Source: Chitinophagaceae bacterium (lineage in GTDB: Bacteria; Bacteroidota; Bacteroidia; Chitinophagales; Chitinophagaceae). From it: DNA of 64,000 bases. The stretch covers positions 28,501-92,500 of the forward strand of contig JADJTY010000014.1 of NCBI GenBank assembly GCA_016710935.1, written 5' to 3'. Of this stretch, positions 9,336-17,364 are shown one piece after another. The notes below the pieces were generated by a model that was not told the origin of the DNA, did not search any database, and worked only from the letters and a program-made list of their open reading frames with translations. A program made the position numbers and the translations under genes. Positions within the stretch are counted from its first letter, which is position 1; each line of letters begins with the position of its first letter.

Positions 9336-9842
9336 TTAACTTCTTTCTTTTTTACCAATCACCACCGCTCCTATCATTGCACTTAAAAACAAAACCGAAC
9401 TGATCTCAAAAGGAAGCACATAATCTTTAAACAACACCATTCCCAGGTTCTTGATCAGGCCGCTGTTGCCTCCGCCCATCTGCACCAAACTGGTCGCCTG
9501 TGCTGTTTCTGAAAGGGCCGCAATTAAAACAAGGAACAAACAACCTCCCGATATCAACCCGGCAAACTGCAGCATCCGGTGTTTTTTGGGTTCCGATTCT
9601 GCATTTAAATTCATCAGCATCACCACAAATAAAAACAATACCATAATAGCCCCTGCGTACACAATAATATTTACGATAGCTAAAAACTGTGCATTCAATA
9701 AAATATAATGACCTGAGATGGCAAAGAATACTACAATGAGATATAATATGCTATGCACCGGGCTTTTACTGGCAACCACCATTACAGCACTGAACAAAGC
9801 CAAAGCTGCTAAACCCCAAAATAATATTTCTGTAATGCTCAT
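9336..9842 (-). CDS. nuoJ: NADH-quinone oxidoreductase subunit J
   Basis: 168 residues, five hydrophobic segments. The conserved helix 3 with its pi-bulge is seen around LAIVNIIVYAGAIMVLFLFV. I chose the ATG at 9842 (MSITEILFWGLAAL). A longer frame starts at 9866, but its extra residues MAERWKRL come from the upstream palindromic repeat and are not NuoJ-like. It follows nuoI after 44 bases. Confidence 0.93.
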   Translation of the reverse strand: MSITEILFWGLAALALFSAVMVVASKSPVHSILYLIVVFFAISGHYILLNAQFLAIVNIIVYAGAIMVLFLFVVMLMNLNAESEPKKHRMLQFAGLISGGCLFLVLIAALSETAQATSLVQMGGGNSGLIKNLGMVLFKDYVLPFEISSVLFLSAMIGAVVIGKKERS

Positions 9843-9858
9843 AAGCCTTTTCCATCTC

Positions 9859-9874
9859 TCCGCCAACTGGCGGA
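9859..9874. repeat. Short palindrome TCCGCCA-AC-TGGCGGA in the nuoI-nuoJ gap
   Basis: Arms TCCGCCA (9859-9865) and TGGCGGA (9868-9874). The same CCGCCAACTGGCG core recurs at 10458-10480 between nuoH and nuoI, so it is a repeated element and not a one-off hairpin. Confidence 0.75.
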
Positions 9875-9886
9875 AGGGTGTTTTCG

Positions 9887-10441
9887 TTAATTAATATTTT
9901 CTTTCTTCGCCCTGTTGCCTAACGCTTTTTTATATGCCTCAGGATCTTCAATCGGGTGCGGTATCAATAATTCTTCTTTTTTATAAATAAACTGTTTGCG
10001 CTGGTAATCGGCCGGTGCAAAGGTTTCGCTTAAATAAATGGCATCTTTAGGGCAGGCTTCTTCGCACAAACCGCAGAAAATGCAACGCAGCATATTGATC
10101 TCGTATTTGGCTGCATATTTTTCTTCCCGGTATAAATTCTCTTCTCCTGTTTGTCTTTCCGCAGCTTCCATGGTAATGGCTTCCGCCGGACAGGCCACTG
10201 CACACAAACCACAGGCAGTACAGTTTTCACGCCCTTCTTCATCCCTGTTTAAAATATGCAGGCCACGAAAAACAGGACTGAATGGCCTCGTTTTTTCGGG
10301 ATAATTGATCGTCGGTTTCTTTTTAAAGATATGGCTGAATGTTATGAGCATACCCTTAAAAATTGCGACCAGGTAAAGACTCTCCAGGAAATTCATTTTC
10401 CGGCGATCTACCTGTTTTAATCTGTTTGTTAATGCTTGCAT
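9887..10441 (-). CDS. nuoI: NADH-quinone oxidoreductase subunit I
   Basis: 184 residues. Two ferredoxin-type 4Fe-4S motifs, CTACGLCAVACP and CIFCGLCEEACP (CxxCxxCxxxCP each), bind clusters N6a and N6b in the arm that links the NADH module to the quinone site. The N-terminal part has an amphipathic membrane-contact segment (NFLESLYLVAIFKGMLITF). It is complete for the family and lies 54 bases after nuoH. Confidence 0.95.
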   Translation of the reverse strand: MQALTNRLKQVDRRKMNFLESLYLVAIFKGMLITFSHIFKKKPTINYPEKTRPFSPVFRGLHILNRDEEGRENCTACGLCAVACPAEAITMEAAERQTGEENLYREEKYAAKYEINMLRCIFCGLCEEACPKDAIYLSETFAPADYQRKQFIYKKEELLIPHPIEDPEAYKKALGNRAKKENIN

Positions 10442-10457
10442 ATTATTATTCGTCTTC

Positions 10458-10480
10458 GACTTCCGCCAACTGGCGAAGTC
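10458..10480. repeat. Short palindrome, second copy of the CCGCCAACTGGCG core
   Basis: GACTTC (10458-10463) pairs with GAAGTC (10475-10480) around GCCA/TGGC, in the nuoH-nuoI gap. It shares its core with the element at 9859-9874. Confidence 0.75.
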
Positions 10481-10495
10481 AGTTCATTTTAAAAA

Positions 10496-11547
10496 TTAAA
10501 AATGCCAGTTATTCTGTTTTAATAAAATGATGGCGCCTGTTACCAGCATATTGAATAATGATAATGGTATCAGAATCCTCCAGCCCAGGTTCATTAACTG
10601 ATCGTACCTGAATCTGGGAATGGTCCATCGTACCCACATGAACAGGAATATGAAACAAACAACTTTTGCCATTAATGCCATGATACCAAACAGGGCCATC
10701 CAGTTTTGATTATAATCTGCTTCGTTTATAAACGGAATGTCATAGCCACCAAAAAACAAGGTAGCCATTATCACACTACTCACAAACATATTGATGTATT
10801 CAGAAAAAAGGTAGAAACCCAGTTTCATGGATGAATACTCTGTATGATAGCCGCCGATCAACTCACTCTCTGCTTCCGACAGATCGAATGGTGCCCGGTT
10901 ACATTCCGCAAATGAACAGATCAGGAACAACAAAAAGCCTAAAGGCTGATAAACAATGTTCCAATAACCGGCCTGCTGTTGCAATACCATCTCTTTAAGG
11001 CTGAGCGTTCCGGTTACCATCAGTAATGCAATGATCGTGATACCCATGGCCAGTTCGTAACTGATGATCTGCGAAGCTGCTCTTAAGCCGCCCATCAGCG
11101 AAAATTTATTATTACTTGCCCAGCTGCCGATCATGATACCATACACACCCATACTTACAACGGCAAACACATATAATATTCCCACATTCACATCTGCGAT
11201 CTGTAAAGAAATATCCCTGTCGAAAAAGTGTATTTTATCTCCCCAGGGAACAACAGCACTCGTCATAATTGCAGTAAGCATGGCAAGAGAAGGTCCGAGT
11301 ATAAATAAGAACTTAGAAGAAAAATCAGGAATGATCTCTTCTTTAAAAACAATTTTAATCCGTCTGCTACAGGTTGTAAAATACCAAATGGACCTGCACG
11401 GTTAGGGCCACGCCTGTCCTGCAAAATAGCTGCGATCTTTCTTTCACCATACGTTGCATACATGGCAATAAGCAATGATGCCATAACCACTATGACGATC
11501 AAAACCAGTTTCTCAATAATTAATGCAAAATCAATTGCTAAAAGCAT
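10496..11547 (-). CDS. nuoH: NADH-quinone oxidoreductase subunit H, interrupted by one frameshift
   Basis: The gene is in two frames: 11547 down to about 11345 gives the N-terminus up to GILQPVADGLKLF, and the rest, from KEEIIPDFSSKF through MLTAIMTSAVVPW to 10496, is in the -1 frame. The span is 1052 bases; one more base gives exactly 350 residues, the normal NuoH size. The break is at TTGTTTTTAAAG on the minus strand (11352-11341). An extra T in the T5 run restores LKLFFKEE. The same site also reads as the slippery heptamer U UUA AAG in the correct phase for -1 frameshifting. NuoH is the membrane subunit that shapes the quinone chamber, with about eight helices and the conserved ERK loop (GERKIAAILQDRRGPNRAG). 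An essential subunit in an otherwise intact operon makes a true pseudogene unlikely. Confidence 0.9.
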
Positions 11548-11566
11548 ATCCTTTTTTTAATAATTC

Positions 11567-12757
11567 TTACTCTTTGGGTAACCCCCACTGTGTTGATTCG
11601 CCTTCTCCCTTTACAAACTCTCCAGACTTTGCAAAATCTTCCTTGTGCGATGGCCTGTCAATTTCACTTAAATGAATGTTGGGATTATTTACACCACTTA
11701 CATTATGTATGTTCATTAATAATTTAGGATCACGTCCGTTCAATACTTTTTTAATGGTATCGTTCGGCATTTCCAGGCCTGCATATTTATTGGCACCGAT
11801 AACGGAATGCCTGCTGATGGCTGTTAACCCTTCAATTGTCCAGTCGCTTGTTTTCTTTTTATCAAAGCGGCAGGTATTGCAGATCCAGCCAGTTTTCCCC
11901 CGTCCGACCGGGTCATCCGGGCGGGCATCGTAGCTCTGCACTTCACCCCATTCGTCTTTCCGTGCTGTAACTCTAAAAACTTCATCACCACGTAACCACA
12001 AGGTAGCTTTACCGCAGCACTTCGGGTTTTCGCAAGCACGATGTGCATCAACCGGCTTGGTAAACCAAACACGGTTTTTAAAGCGAAAAGTTTTATCGGT
12101 TAACGCACCAACCGGGCAAACATCGATCATATTGCCACTGAAGTCATTGTCGATTGCTTTGGAAATGTAGGTTGATATTTCTGCATGATCGCCACGATCT
12201 AAAATGCCATGTACTCTTTTATCGGTGATCTGGTCTGCCACATAGGTACAGCGATAACAAAGAATACACCTGGTCATGTGCAGCTGTATGTAAGGACCAA
12301 TATCTTCTTTCTCAAAAGTTCTTCTTTTAAATTCGTACCGTGTTCCTGCTTTTCCATGATCGTAACCCAGGTCCTGCAAATGACATTCCCCTGCCTGGTC
12401 GCAGATAGGGCAATCAAGCGGATGATTGATCAGTAAAAATTCAACCACACCATTCCTTGCATCAATTACTTTTTCGCTGGTGATATTTTTAACCACCATA
12501 CCATCCATTACGGTTGTGCGGCAACTGGCCATTAATTTAGGCATGGGCCTTGGATCGGCTATTGAACCTGCAGCAACTTCTACCAAACAGGTACGGCATT
12601 TACCGCCGCTACCTTCCAGCTTGCTGTAATAGCACATAGCAGGTGGTGTAACATCGCCACCAATTTGCCTGGCCGCATTTAATATTGTAGTGCCAGGGGC
12701 AACATCTATCGTGATGTTGTCGATGGTTACTTTAAAAGTTTTTATTTCGTCTGCCAT
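11567..12757 (-). CDS. nuoG: NADH-quinone oxidoreductase subunit G, short form
   Basis: 396 residues. The N-terminal 2Fe-2S ferredoxin domain (cysteines in PPAMCYYSKLEGSGGKCRTC), the HCxxCxxxxxC-type motif (DCPICDQAGECHLQDLGYDHG) and a 4Fe-4S domain (RCILCYRC and CPVGAL) are present, followed by the CxxC pairs of the N-terminal Mo-bis-MGD-type region (CENPKCCG, WICNTC). The long molybdopterin oxidoreductase-like domain of E. coli NuoG (about 900 residues) is absent. This short form is usual in Bacteroidota. The protein carries electrons from NuoE/F to NuoI. Confidence 0.93.
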   Translation of the reverse strand: MADEIKTFKVTIDNITIDVAPGTTILNAARQIGGDVTPPAMCYYSKLEGSGGKCRTCLVEVAAGSIADPRPMPKLMASCRTTVMDGMVVKNITSEKVIDARNGVVEFLLINHPLDCPICDQAGECHLQDLGYDHGKAGTRYEFKRRTFEKEDIGPYIQLHMTRCILCYRCTYVADQITDKRVHGILDRGDHAEISTYISKAIDNDFSGNMIDVCPVGALTDKTFRFKNRVWFTKPVDAHRACENPKCCGKATLWLRGDEVFRVTARKDEWGEVQSYDARPDDPVGRGKTGWICNTCRFDKKKTSDWTIEGLTAISRHSVIGANKYAGLEMPNDTIKKVLNGRDPKLLMNIHNVSGVNNPNIHLSEIDRPSHKEDFAKSGEFVKGEGESTQWGLPKE

Positions 12758-12781
12758 AATTTCTTTCTTATCAGATCTATC

Positions 12782-14137
12782 TTATGCCACCACTGGTATA
12801 TGAATGGGATCAGCATAATGTGCCAATCCATAATTGCTTGTCAAACACTCCACCGGATTTTTTACATGCCACTCAAACTCATCCCTGAAATGCCTGATGG
12901 CTGCTGCAACCGGCCAGGCCGCTGCATCGCCCAACGGGCAAATCGTATTGCCTTCAATCTTACGTTGAATATCCCACAACAGATCAATATCACTCAGCTT
13001 GCCTTTACCATTTTCAATATTCAATAATATTTTTTCCATCCAGCCGGTTCCTTCACGACAGGGACTACATTGTCCGCAGCTTTCATGACGGTAGAACCTT
13101 GCTAAAGTATACGTGTGTTTTACCACACACTGGTTATCATCCAAAACAATAAAACCACCCGAGCCCATCATACTGCCGGTTGCAAAACCGCCATCACTCA
13201 GGCTTTCATAATTCATCAATCTTTTTTCTCCTTTGGCAGTTGTTAATAATAAATTAGCGGGAAGGATCGGAACTGATGATCCACCGGGAATGCAGGCTTT
13301 TAATTTTCGTCCGTTTGGTATGCCGCCACAATATTCATCACTGAAAATAAATTCTTCCACCGAGATGGTCATATCAATTTCGTAAACACCGGGTTTATTT
13401 AAATTGCCACAGGCGCTCATTAATTTGGTGCCTGTACTTTTTCCAACGCCGATCTTTGCATATTCTTCGCCGCCATCATTGATGATTGGAACAACGGCTG
13501 CAATGGTTTCTACATTATTTACCACGGTTGGTCTTTCCCAGGCCCCTTTTACAGCCGGGAACGGAGGCTTGATTCTTGGGTTTCCACGTTTTCCTTCCAA
13601 TGATTCTATCAATGCCGTTTCTTCGCCACAGATATAAGCACCGGCACCACGATGAACATAGATCTCACAATCAAAGCCGCTGCCCAAAATATTTTTTCCA
13701 AGGAAGCCATGGTGTTTTGCTTCTGCAATGGCCTGTTCTAAAATATCAACGATCCAGTGGTATTCGCCACGTATATATATGTACGAAACATTGGAGCCAA
13801 GTGCGAATGAAGAAACGATCATTCCTTCAATTAAAATATGCGGGATGAATTCCATCAGGTACCTGTCTTTAAAAGTACCGGGTTCACTTTCATCGGCATT
13901 AACCACCAGGTGACGGGGAACGCCTTCGGGCTTTGCAATAAAACTCCATTTTAAGCCTGTAGGAAACCCTGCGCCACCACGGCCTCTTAAGCCACTCTTC
14001 TTCACTTCTTCCACAATATCGGCAGGAGCCATTTTGAATGCCTTCTCCACACTGCGGTAACCACCCTCACGGCGGTATACATCATACAACCTGATGTTTT
14101 CTACATGTGCTTTTTCTAATAATAATTTTCTACTCAT
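12782..14137 (-). CDS. nuoF: NADH-quinone oxidoreductase subunit F
   Basis: 451 residues, full length. The FMN/NADH-binding glycine-rich segment GLRGRGGAGFPTGLKW lies near residue 50, a second one (GAGAYICGEETALIESLEG) near 175, and the 4Fe-4S ligands near 350-400 (ESCGQCSPCREGTGW, then NTICPLGDA). It oxidises NADH and passes electrons through FMN and cluster N3. It is separated from nuoE by the DUF4440-like gene and by two repeats of the CCCCTAAAGGGGG family, an unusual interruption of the E-F pair. Confidence 0.96.
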   Translation of the reverse strand: MSRKLLLEKAHVENIRLYDVYRREGGYRSVEKAFKMAPADIVEEVKKSGLRGRGGAGFPTGLKWSFIAKPEGVPRHLVVNADESEPGTFKDRYLMEFIPHILIEGMIVSSFALGSNVSYIYIRGEYHWIVDILEQAIAEAKHHGFLGKNILGSGFDCEIYVHRGAGAYICGEETALIESLEGKRGNPRIKPPFPAVKGAWERPTVVNNVETIAAVVPIINDGGEEYAKIGVGKSTGTKLMSACGNLNKPGVYEIDMTISVEEFIFSDEYCGGIPNGRKLKACIPGGSSVPILPANLLLTTAKGEKRLMNYESLSDGGFATGSMMGSGGFIVLDDNQCVVKHTYTLARFYRHESCGQCSPCREGTGWMEKILLNIENGKGKLSDIDLLWDIQRKIEGNTICPLGDAAAWPVAAAIRHFRDEFEWHVKNPVECLTSNYGLAHYADPIHIPVVA

Positions 14138-14162
14138 AATCCCCTATCCCCTAAAGGGGGAC
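14138..14162. repeat. Short palindromic repeat, CCCCTAAAGGGGG family, copy 2
   Basis: Immediately upstream of the nuoF start: AATCCCCTATCCCCTAAAGGGGGAC. Compare 5451-5475 and 14248-14280. It sits between the DUF4440-like stop and nuoF. Confidence 0.75.
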
Positions 14163-14247
14163 GATTGTGTTTTACGATTTATTTTTTGTTGCCAACATTT
14201 TATTTTAATCATTGCTTTCCTCAAACATTCCCAGTTTTCAGACTCTA

Positions 14248-14280
14248 AGTTCCCCCTTTAGGGGGCGGAGGGGGTTGGGG
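14248..14280. repeat. Short palindromic repeat, copy 3, overlapping the 3' end of a gene
   Basis: AGTTCCCCCTTTAGGGGG followed by CGGAGGGGGTTGGGG. It contains the stop codon and last codons of the DUF4440-like gene (stop at 14258). On the minus strand it reads CCCCAACCCCCTCCGCCCCC then TAAAGGGGGAA. Confidence 0.75.
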
Positions 14281-14695
14281 CCTTCACTGCCTGCCTTGCA
14301 AACAACACCCAGCGCTTTCCTTTCTTCACCCATACTTCCAGTACTTTTAAATGATACGTTTGGGTTGCTGCTTTCATAGTTGCGGTAATGTTTGCCACAA
14401 ACCGCACATTAGCCATTGTTCCATTTATCAATACTGAAATACTATCTTCTTTATAAACCTGGTAGCTGATGTAAGCTGTTTCCAGGTTCTTCAACATCTC
14501 CGTTTTATTTTCCACCCAGCCGTTGCTGTGGCCGTAACTCAATGCCTTGTCAGTTTGCTGGTTTATAGAAACTGTATTCTTATTAACCAGCGCCTGGTGA
14601 AATTCTTTTACTGTTGTTATCAGTTTTTCTTCATCAGTTTGCGCATTTGTAAATGCAACCAAAAAGAAAAATAATATCGTCAATGAACTTTTCAA
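14258..14695 (-). CDS. Secreted NTF2-like (DUF4440/SnoaL type) protein inside the nuo operon
   Basis: 145 residues. A clear signal peptide, MKSSLTILFFFLVAFTNAQ, is followed by one NTF2-like domain: the opening helix with TTVKEFHQALVNKNTVSI, the ALSYGHSNGWVENKTEML segment, and beta strands to KVLEVWVKKGKRWVLFARQAV. This fits DUF4440/nuclear transport factor 2 proteins of unknown substrate. It starts 2 bases after nuoE ends, so it is probably translated with the nuo transcript. The last residues, KAPTPSAP, are encoded by a dispersed repeat that has replaced the native tail. It is not a known complex I subunit. Confidence 0.78.
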   Translation of the reverse strand: MKSSLTILFFFLVAFTNAQTDEEKLITTVKEFHQALVNKNTVSINQQTDKALSYGHSNGWVENKTEMLKNLETAYISYQVYKEDSISVLINGTMANVRFVANITATMKAATQTYHLKVLEVWVKKGKRWVLFARQAVKAPTPSAP

Positions 14696-14697
14696 TC

Positions 14698-15192
14698 TTA
14701 ATTAGCCTTTGCCCTGCACTCTTCAATAATGGCATCTACTTTTTCTTTGGTAAGATGTTCCCGGTAATGTTTTCCCAATTGCATCATCGGTGCATATCCA
14801 CAGGCACCCAGGCATTCTACAGTCTTCAAAGTAAACATACCGTCAGCCGTTGTTTCGCCTACACCAATGTTTAGTTTTTCTTTGATGTAAGCAATGATAT
14901 TATCGCTGCCATTGATCATGCATGGCCCTGTCTGGCAAACTTCAAACATATATTTACCAACCGGGCTTAAATTAAACATGCTGTAAAAACTGGCCACTTC
15001 GTACACTTCAATGGGCTCAATTTTTAAAACAGAAGCTACATAATCCATTACCGGCACATCAAGCCAGCCGCCAAATTCCTGCTGCGCCATATGCAATACC
15101 GGCAGCAAGGCACTTTTATGCCTGCCTTCGGGATAGCGTTTTACTATCTCCGCAACTTCAGCCAATTTTTCTTTTGAAAATTCAACACTCAT
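14698..15192 (-). CDS. nuoE: NADH-quinone oxidoreductase subunit E
   Basis: 164 residues. A helical N-terminal domain (RYPEGRHKSALLPVLHMAQ) and a thioredoxin-like domain with the four 2Fe-2S ligands in the pattern CxxxxC (CQTGPC) and CxxxC (CLGAC), forming cluster N1a. Length is normal. It follows nuoD by 21 bases; that gap and the start codon include a heptamer repeat. Confidence 0.96.
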   Translation of the reverse strand: MSVEFSKEKLAEVAEIVKRYPEGRHKSALLPVLHMAQQEFGGWLDVPVMDYVASVLKIEPIEVYEVASFYSMFNLSPVGKYMFEVCQTGPCMINGSDNIIAYIKEKLNIGVGETTADGMFTLKTVECLGACGYAPMMQLGKHYREHLTKEKVDAIIEECRAKAN

Positions 15193-15212
15193 AATTCTAA
15201 ATTCATAATTAA
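15190..15212. repeat. Heptad array (CATAATT/CTAAATT type), nuoD-nuoE gap
   Basis: Three successive 7-mers, CATAATT, CTAAATT, CATAATT, followed by AATTTA. The array overlaps the nuoE start codon (CAT at 15190-15192). It is short and AT-rich, so chance is possible. It is listed because the exact period of 7 matches the longer arrays elsewhere. Confidence 0.5.
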
Positions 15213-15213
15213 T

Positions 15214-16431
15214 TTATGCATCCATTTCTCCGGCTATCAAATTCAAACTACTCATGGTAATTACCGCATCACTCAACATACCACCTTTCACCAACTCTTC
15301 AAATGCCTGGTAATAAATAAAACATGGCCTGCGGAAATGTAAACGGTAAGGTGTTCTTCCTCCATCACTGATCAGGTAAAATCCCAATTCGCCATTGCCG
15401 CCTTCTACGGAACTATATACTTCACCAACCGGCATTTCCGCTTCGCCCATCACAATTTTAAAGTGATAGATGAGCGCTTCCATTTTGGTGTACACATCTT
15501 TTTTCTCTGGTAAATAATAGGCAGGCACATCGGCATGAAAAACCTCAGCTTCGGCACCTTTAAATTCTTTTACTTTCTGAAATGCCTGTTCTATAATGCT
15601 CAGGCTCTGCCACATTTCTTCGTTGCGAACCAAAAAGCGGTCGTAACAATCGCCGGTAGTACCAACAGGTACAGTAAAATCGAAATCCTCGTAACTGCTG
15701 TATGGTGTATGCACACGTACATCATAATCAACACCTGCAGCACGCAGGTTTGGACCGGTAAAGCCATAATTCAATGCACGTTCGGCAGAGATAGGTCCGC
15801 AGCCAATCGTACGATCCATGAATATCCGGTTACGGGTAAACAGGTTTTCAAACTCTTTTAAAACCTTAGGATATTCCTTTAAGAATTTTTCGAGTTTCTG
15901 GAATGCCGCAGGAGTGAAATTCCTTTCAAAACCGCCAATACGCCCAATAGTAGTAGTAAGGCGGGAGCCACATACTTCTTCATATATTTCGTAAATTAGT
16001 TCACGATATTGCATCACGTATAAAAAACCAGAGAAGGCACCACTATCCACACCAACAATAGAATTGCAGATCAGGTGATCTGAAATTCTCGCAAGTTCCA
16101 TGATGATCACCCTCAGGTAATCAACTCTTTTGGGAGTTTGAACACCCAGTAATTTTTCGCAGGTAATATGCCAGCCCATATTATTGATGGGCGATGAGCA
16201 ATAATTTAAACGATCGGTAAGTGGAGTGATTTGATATAAAGGTCTGCGTTCTGCAATCTTTTCAAATGCACGGTGAATATAGCCGATGGTAGAAGTAGAT
16301 TTCATTACTCGCTCACCATCCAGCTCCAGGATATTCTGAAATACACCATGCGTGGCCGGATGCGTTGGCCCCAGGTTTAGCGTGGTGGTCTGCTTTTCAA
16401 TACTTCCTTCCGGTAATAAAATGTGTTCCAT
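15214..16431 (-). CDS. nuoD: NADH-quinone oxidoreductase subunit D
   Basis: 405 residues, the 49-kDa-type subunit at the quinone site. It begins with the signature LNLGPTHPATHGVFQ and contains IGYIHRAFEK, RVDYLRVIIMELARISDHL and the C-terminal GGRTPYRLHFRRPCF. The NiFe-hydrogenase cysteines are absent, as in all NuoD proteins. nuoC and nuoD are separate genes here, with a small membrane ORF between them. Confidence 0.96.
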   Translation of the reverse strand: MEHILLPEGSIEKQTTTLNLGPTHPATHGVFQNILELDGERVMKSTSTIGYIHRAFEKIAERRPLYQITPLTDRLNYCSSPINNMGWHITCEKLLGVQTPKRVDYLRVIIMELARISDHLICNSIVGVDSGAFSGFLYVMQYRELIYEIYEEVCGSRLTTTIGRIGGFERNFTPAAFQKLEKFLKEYPKVLKEFENLFTRNRIFMDRTIGCGPISAERALNYGFTGPNLRAAGVDYDVRVHTPYSSYEDFDFTVPVGTTGDCYDRFLVRNEEMWQSLSIIEQAFQKVKEFKGAEAEVFHADVPAYYLPEKKDVYTKMEALIYHFKIVMGEAEMPVGEVYSSVEGGNGELGFYLISDGGRTPYRLHFRRPCFIYYQAFEELVKGGMLSDAVITMSSLNLIAGEMDA

Positions 16432-16436
16432 ACCCC

Positions 16437-16652
16437 TCAGCTATTAATGCGTTTTTTATTTTTAATGAATTCATACAGGTCATAAGCAAAATAAATTATC
16501 ACACCTGTATATAAAATCCCACCAATCATACTCATTCCTTTATCTTCTCCAATTGAGAATTTATAAAAAGAACGCACTGTTAAATATGTAAATAAAGCTA
16601 TTACAAAAATTAAATATGGTAACCTGTATTTTTTCATAAACCAAGTATTCAA
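16437..16652 (-). CDS. Small two-helix membrane protein between nuoC and nuoD
   Basis: 71 residues with no family I recognise. Two hydrophobic segments, about residues 11-26 (LPYLIFVIALFTYLTV) and 43-58 (MIGGILYTGVIIYFAYDLY), and a lysine-rich C-terminus (IKNKKRINS). A start at 16637 (MKKYRLPYL) would remove five residues and is equally likely. It ends 5 bases before nuoD, so it is probably translated with the operon. It could be an accessory membrane protein or a passenger; nothing in the sequence links it to complex I. Confidence 0.6.
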   Translation of the reverse strand: MNTWFMKKYRLPYLIFVIALFTYLTVRSFYKFSIGEDKGMSMIGGILYTGVIIYFAYDLYEFIKNKKRINS

Positions 16653-16671
16653 TTCTTATTTTGAGATGCTT

Positions 16672-16728
16672 CTTACCTCAGCATGACAGTAATCCTTGAC
16701 TACCGGCAGCATCCGTGTCATCCATGTT
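16672..16728. repeat. Fragment of a dispersed Bacteroidota-type intergenic repeat
   Basis: The gap between nuoC and the small ORF contains TGAGATGCTTCTTACC and TCAGCATGACAG, a word combination I know as a common intergenic repeat in Bacteroidota genomes. Only one copy is visible in this window, so the call rests on recall rather than on a second copy here. Confidence 0.35.
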
Positions 16729-17241
16729 CTACCCTCTTCCAAACATCTCATCATCCTTATCGATCCTGCTCTGGTCTTCTACAGGATATTGTTTCCTCAT
16801 GGGAAAATAATCCATATCATCTACATTCAATATCCGGATAAGGTTTGGATGTCCTATAAAATTCACGCCAAAAAAATCGTAGGTCTCTCTTTCCATATGA
16901 TTAGCCGAGCGGTACAATGCAGTTGCACTGAACACATCAGGCTTCTCAATATCAACAAATATCTTAAAACGTATTCTTACATTATCAACCAGGTTGTGCA
17001 GGTGATACACCACAGCCAGTTCTGCTCCTTTATTATCAGGATAATGAACCGCCTGCAGATCAGTGAGGAACTGAAATCTCAGTTCTGCATCATCAAATAA
17101 AAACTGGAGAATTTTTAAATTAAGATCCTTTGGTGCGGTAAAAGTGAGCATACCATAAGGCTCCTGCCAATCGGTTAATTGATCGGGGAATTTTTCAGTC
17201 AGTTTTAGTTGTATTGTTTCGTTCGTCAAAGTCATTTCCAA
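16729..17241 (-). CDS. nuoC: NADH-quinone oxidoreductase subunit C
   Basis: 170 residues, the 30-kDa-type subunit. The conserved C-terminal block is complete: ANHMERETYDFFGVNFIGHPNL, then ILNVDDMDYFPMRKQYP. It partners NuoD in the connecting module. Start could be at M1 or at M3 (MTLTNETIQ). A 118-base gap with heptad repeats separates it from nuoB. Confidence 0.95.
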   Translation of the reverse strand: MEMTLTNETIQLKLTEKFPDQLTDWQEPYGMLTFTAPKDLNLKILQFLFDDAELRFQFLTDLQAVHYPDNKGAELAVVYHLHNLVDNVRIRFKIFVDIEKPDVFSATALYRSANHMERETYDFFGVNFIGHPNLIRILNVDDMDYFPMRKQYPVEDQSRIDKDDEMFGRG

Positions 17242-17244
17242 TTT

Positions 17245-17364
17245 CAGATTTTAGATTGTCGATTTTAGATTTTTAAAACTCCAAAACCGAATGCTGATCT
17301 TGAGGTTTTTAGTTTGTGTAACGGAGGAAATCCGAAATCTACAATCTAATATCCCAAATCTATT
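17245..17364. repeat. Paired complementary heptad arrays (TAGATTT / AAATCTA type), nuoB-nuoC gap
   Basis: Left array 17245-17272: CAGATTT, TAGATTG, TCGATTT, TAGATTT. Right array 17327-17364: GAAATCC, GAAATCT, ACAATCT, AATATCC, CAAATCT. Both keep an exact 7-bp period and the right array is the inverse complement of the left in type, so the region can fold back across a spacer of about 54 bases. The right array overlaps the nuoB stop codon. Confidence 0.75.

Noticed and set aside
9843..9866. Upstream start of nuoJ at 9866
   Set aside because: The eight extra residues are coded by the palindromic repeat at 9859-9874, and NuoJ proteins begin near MSITEILFWG.
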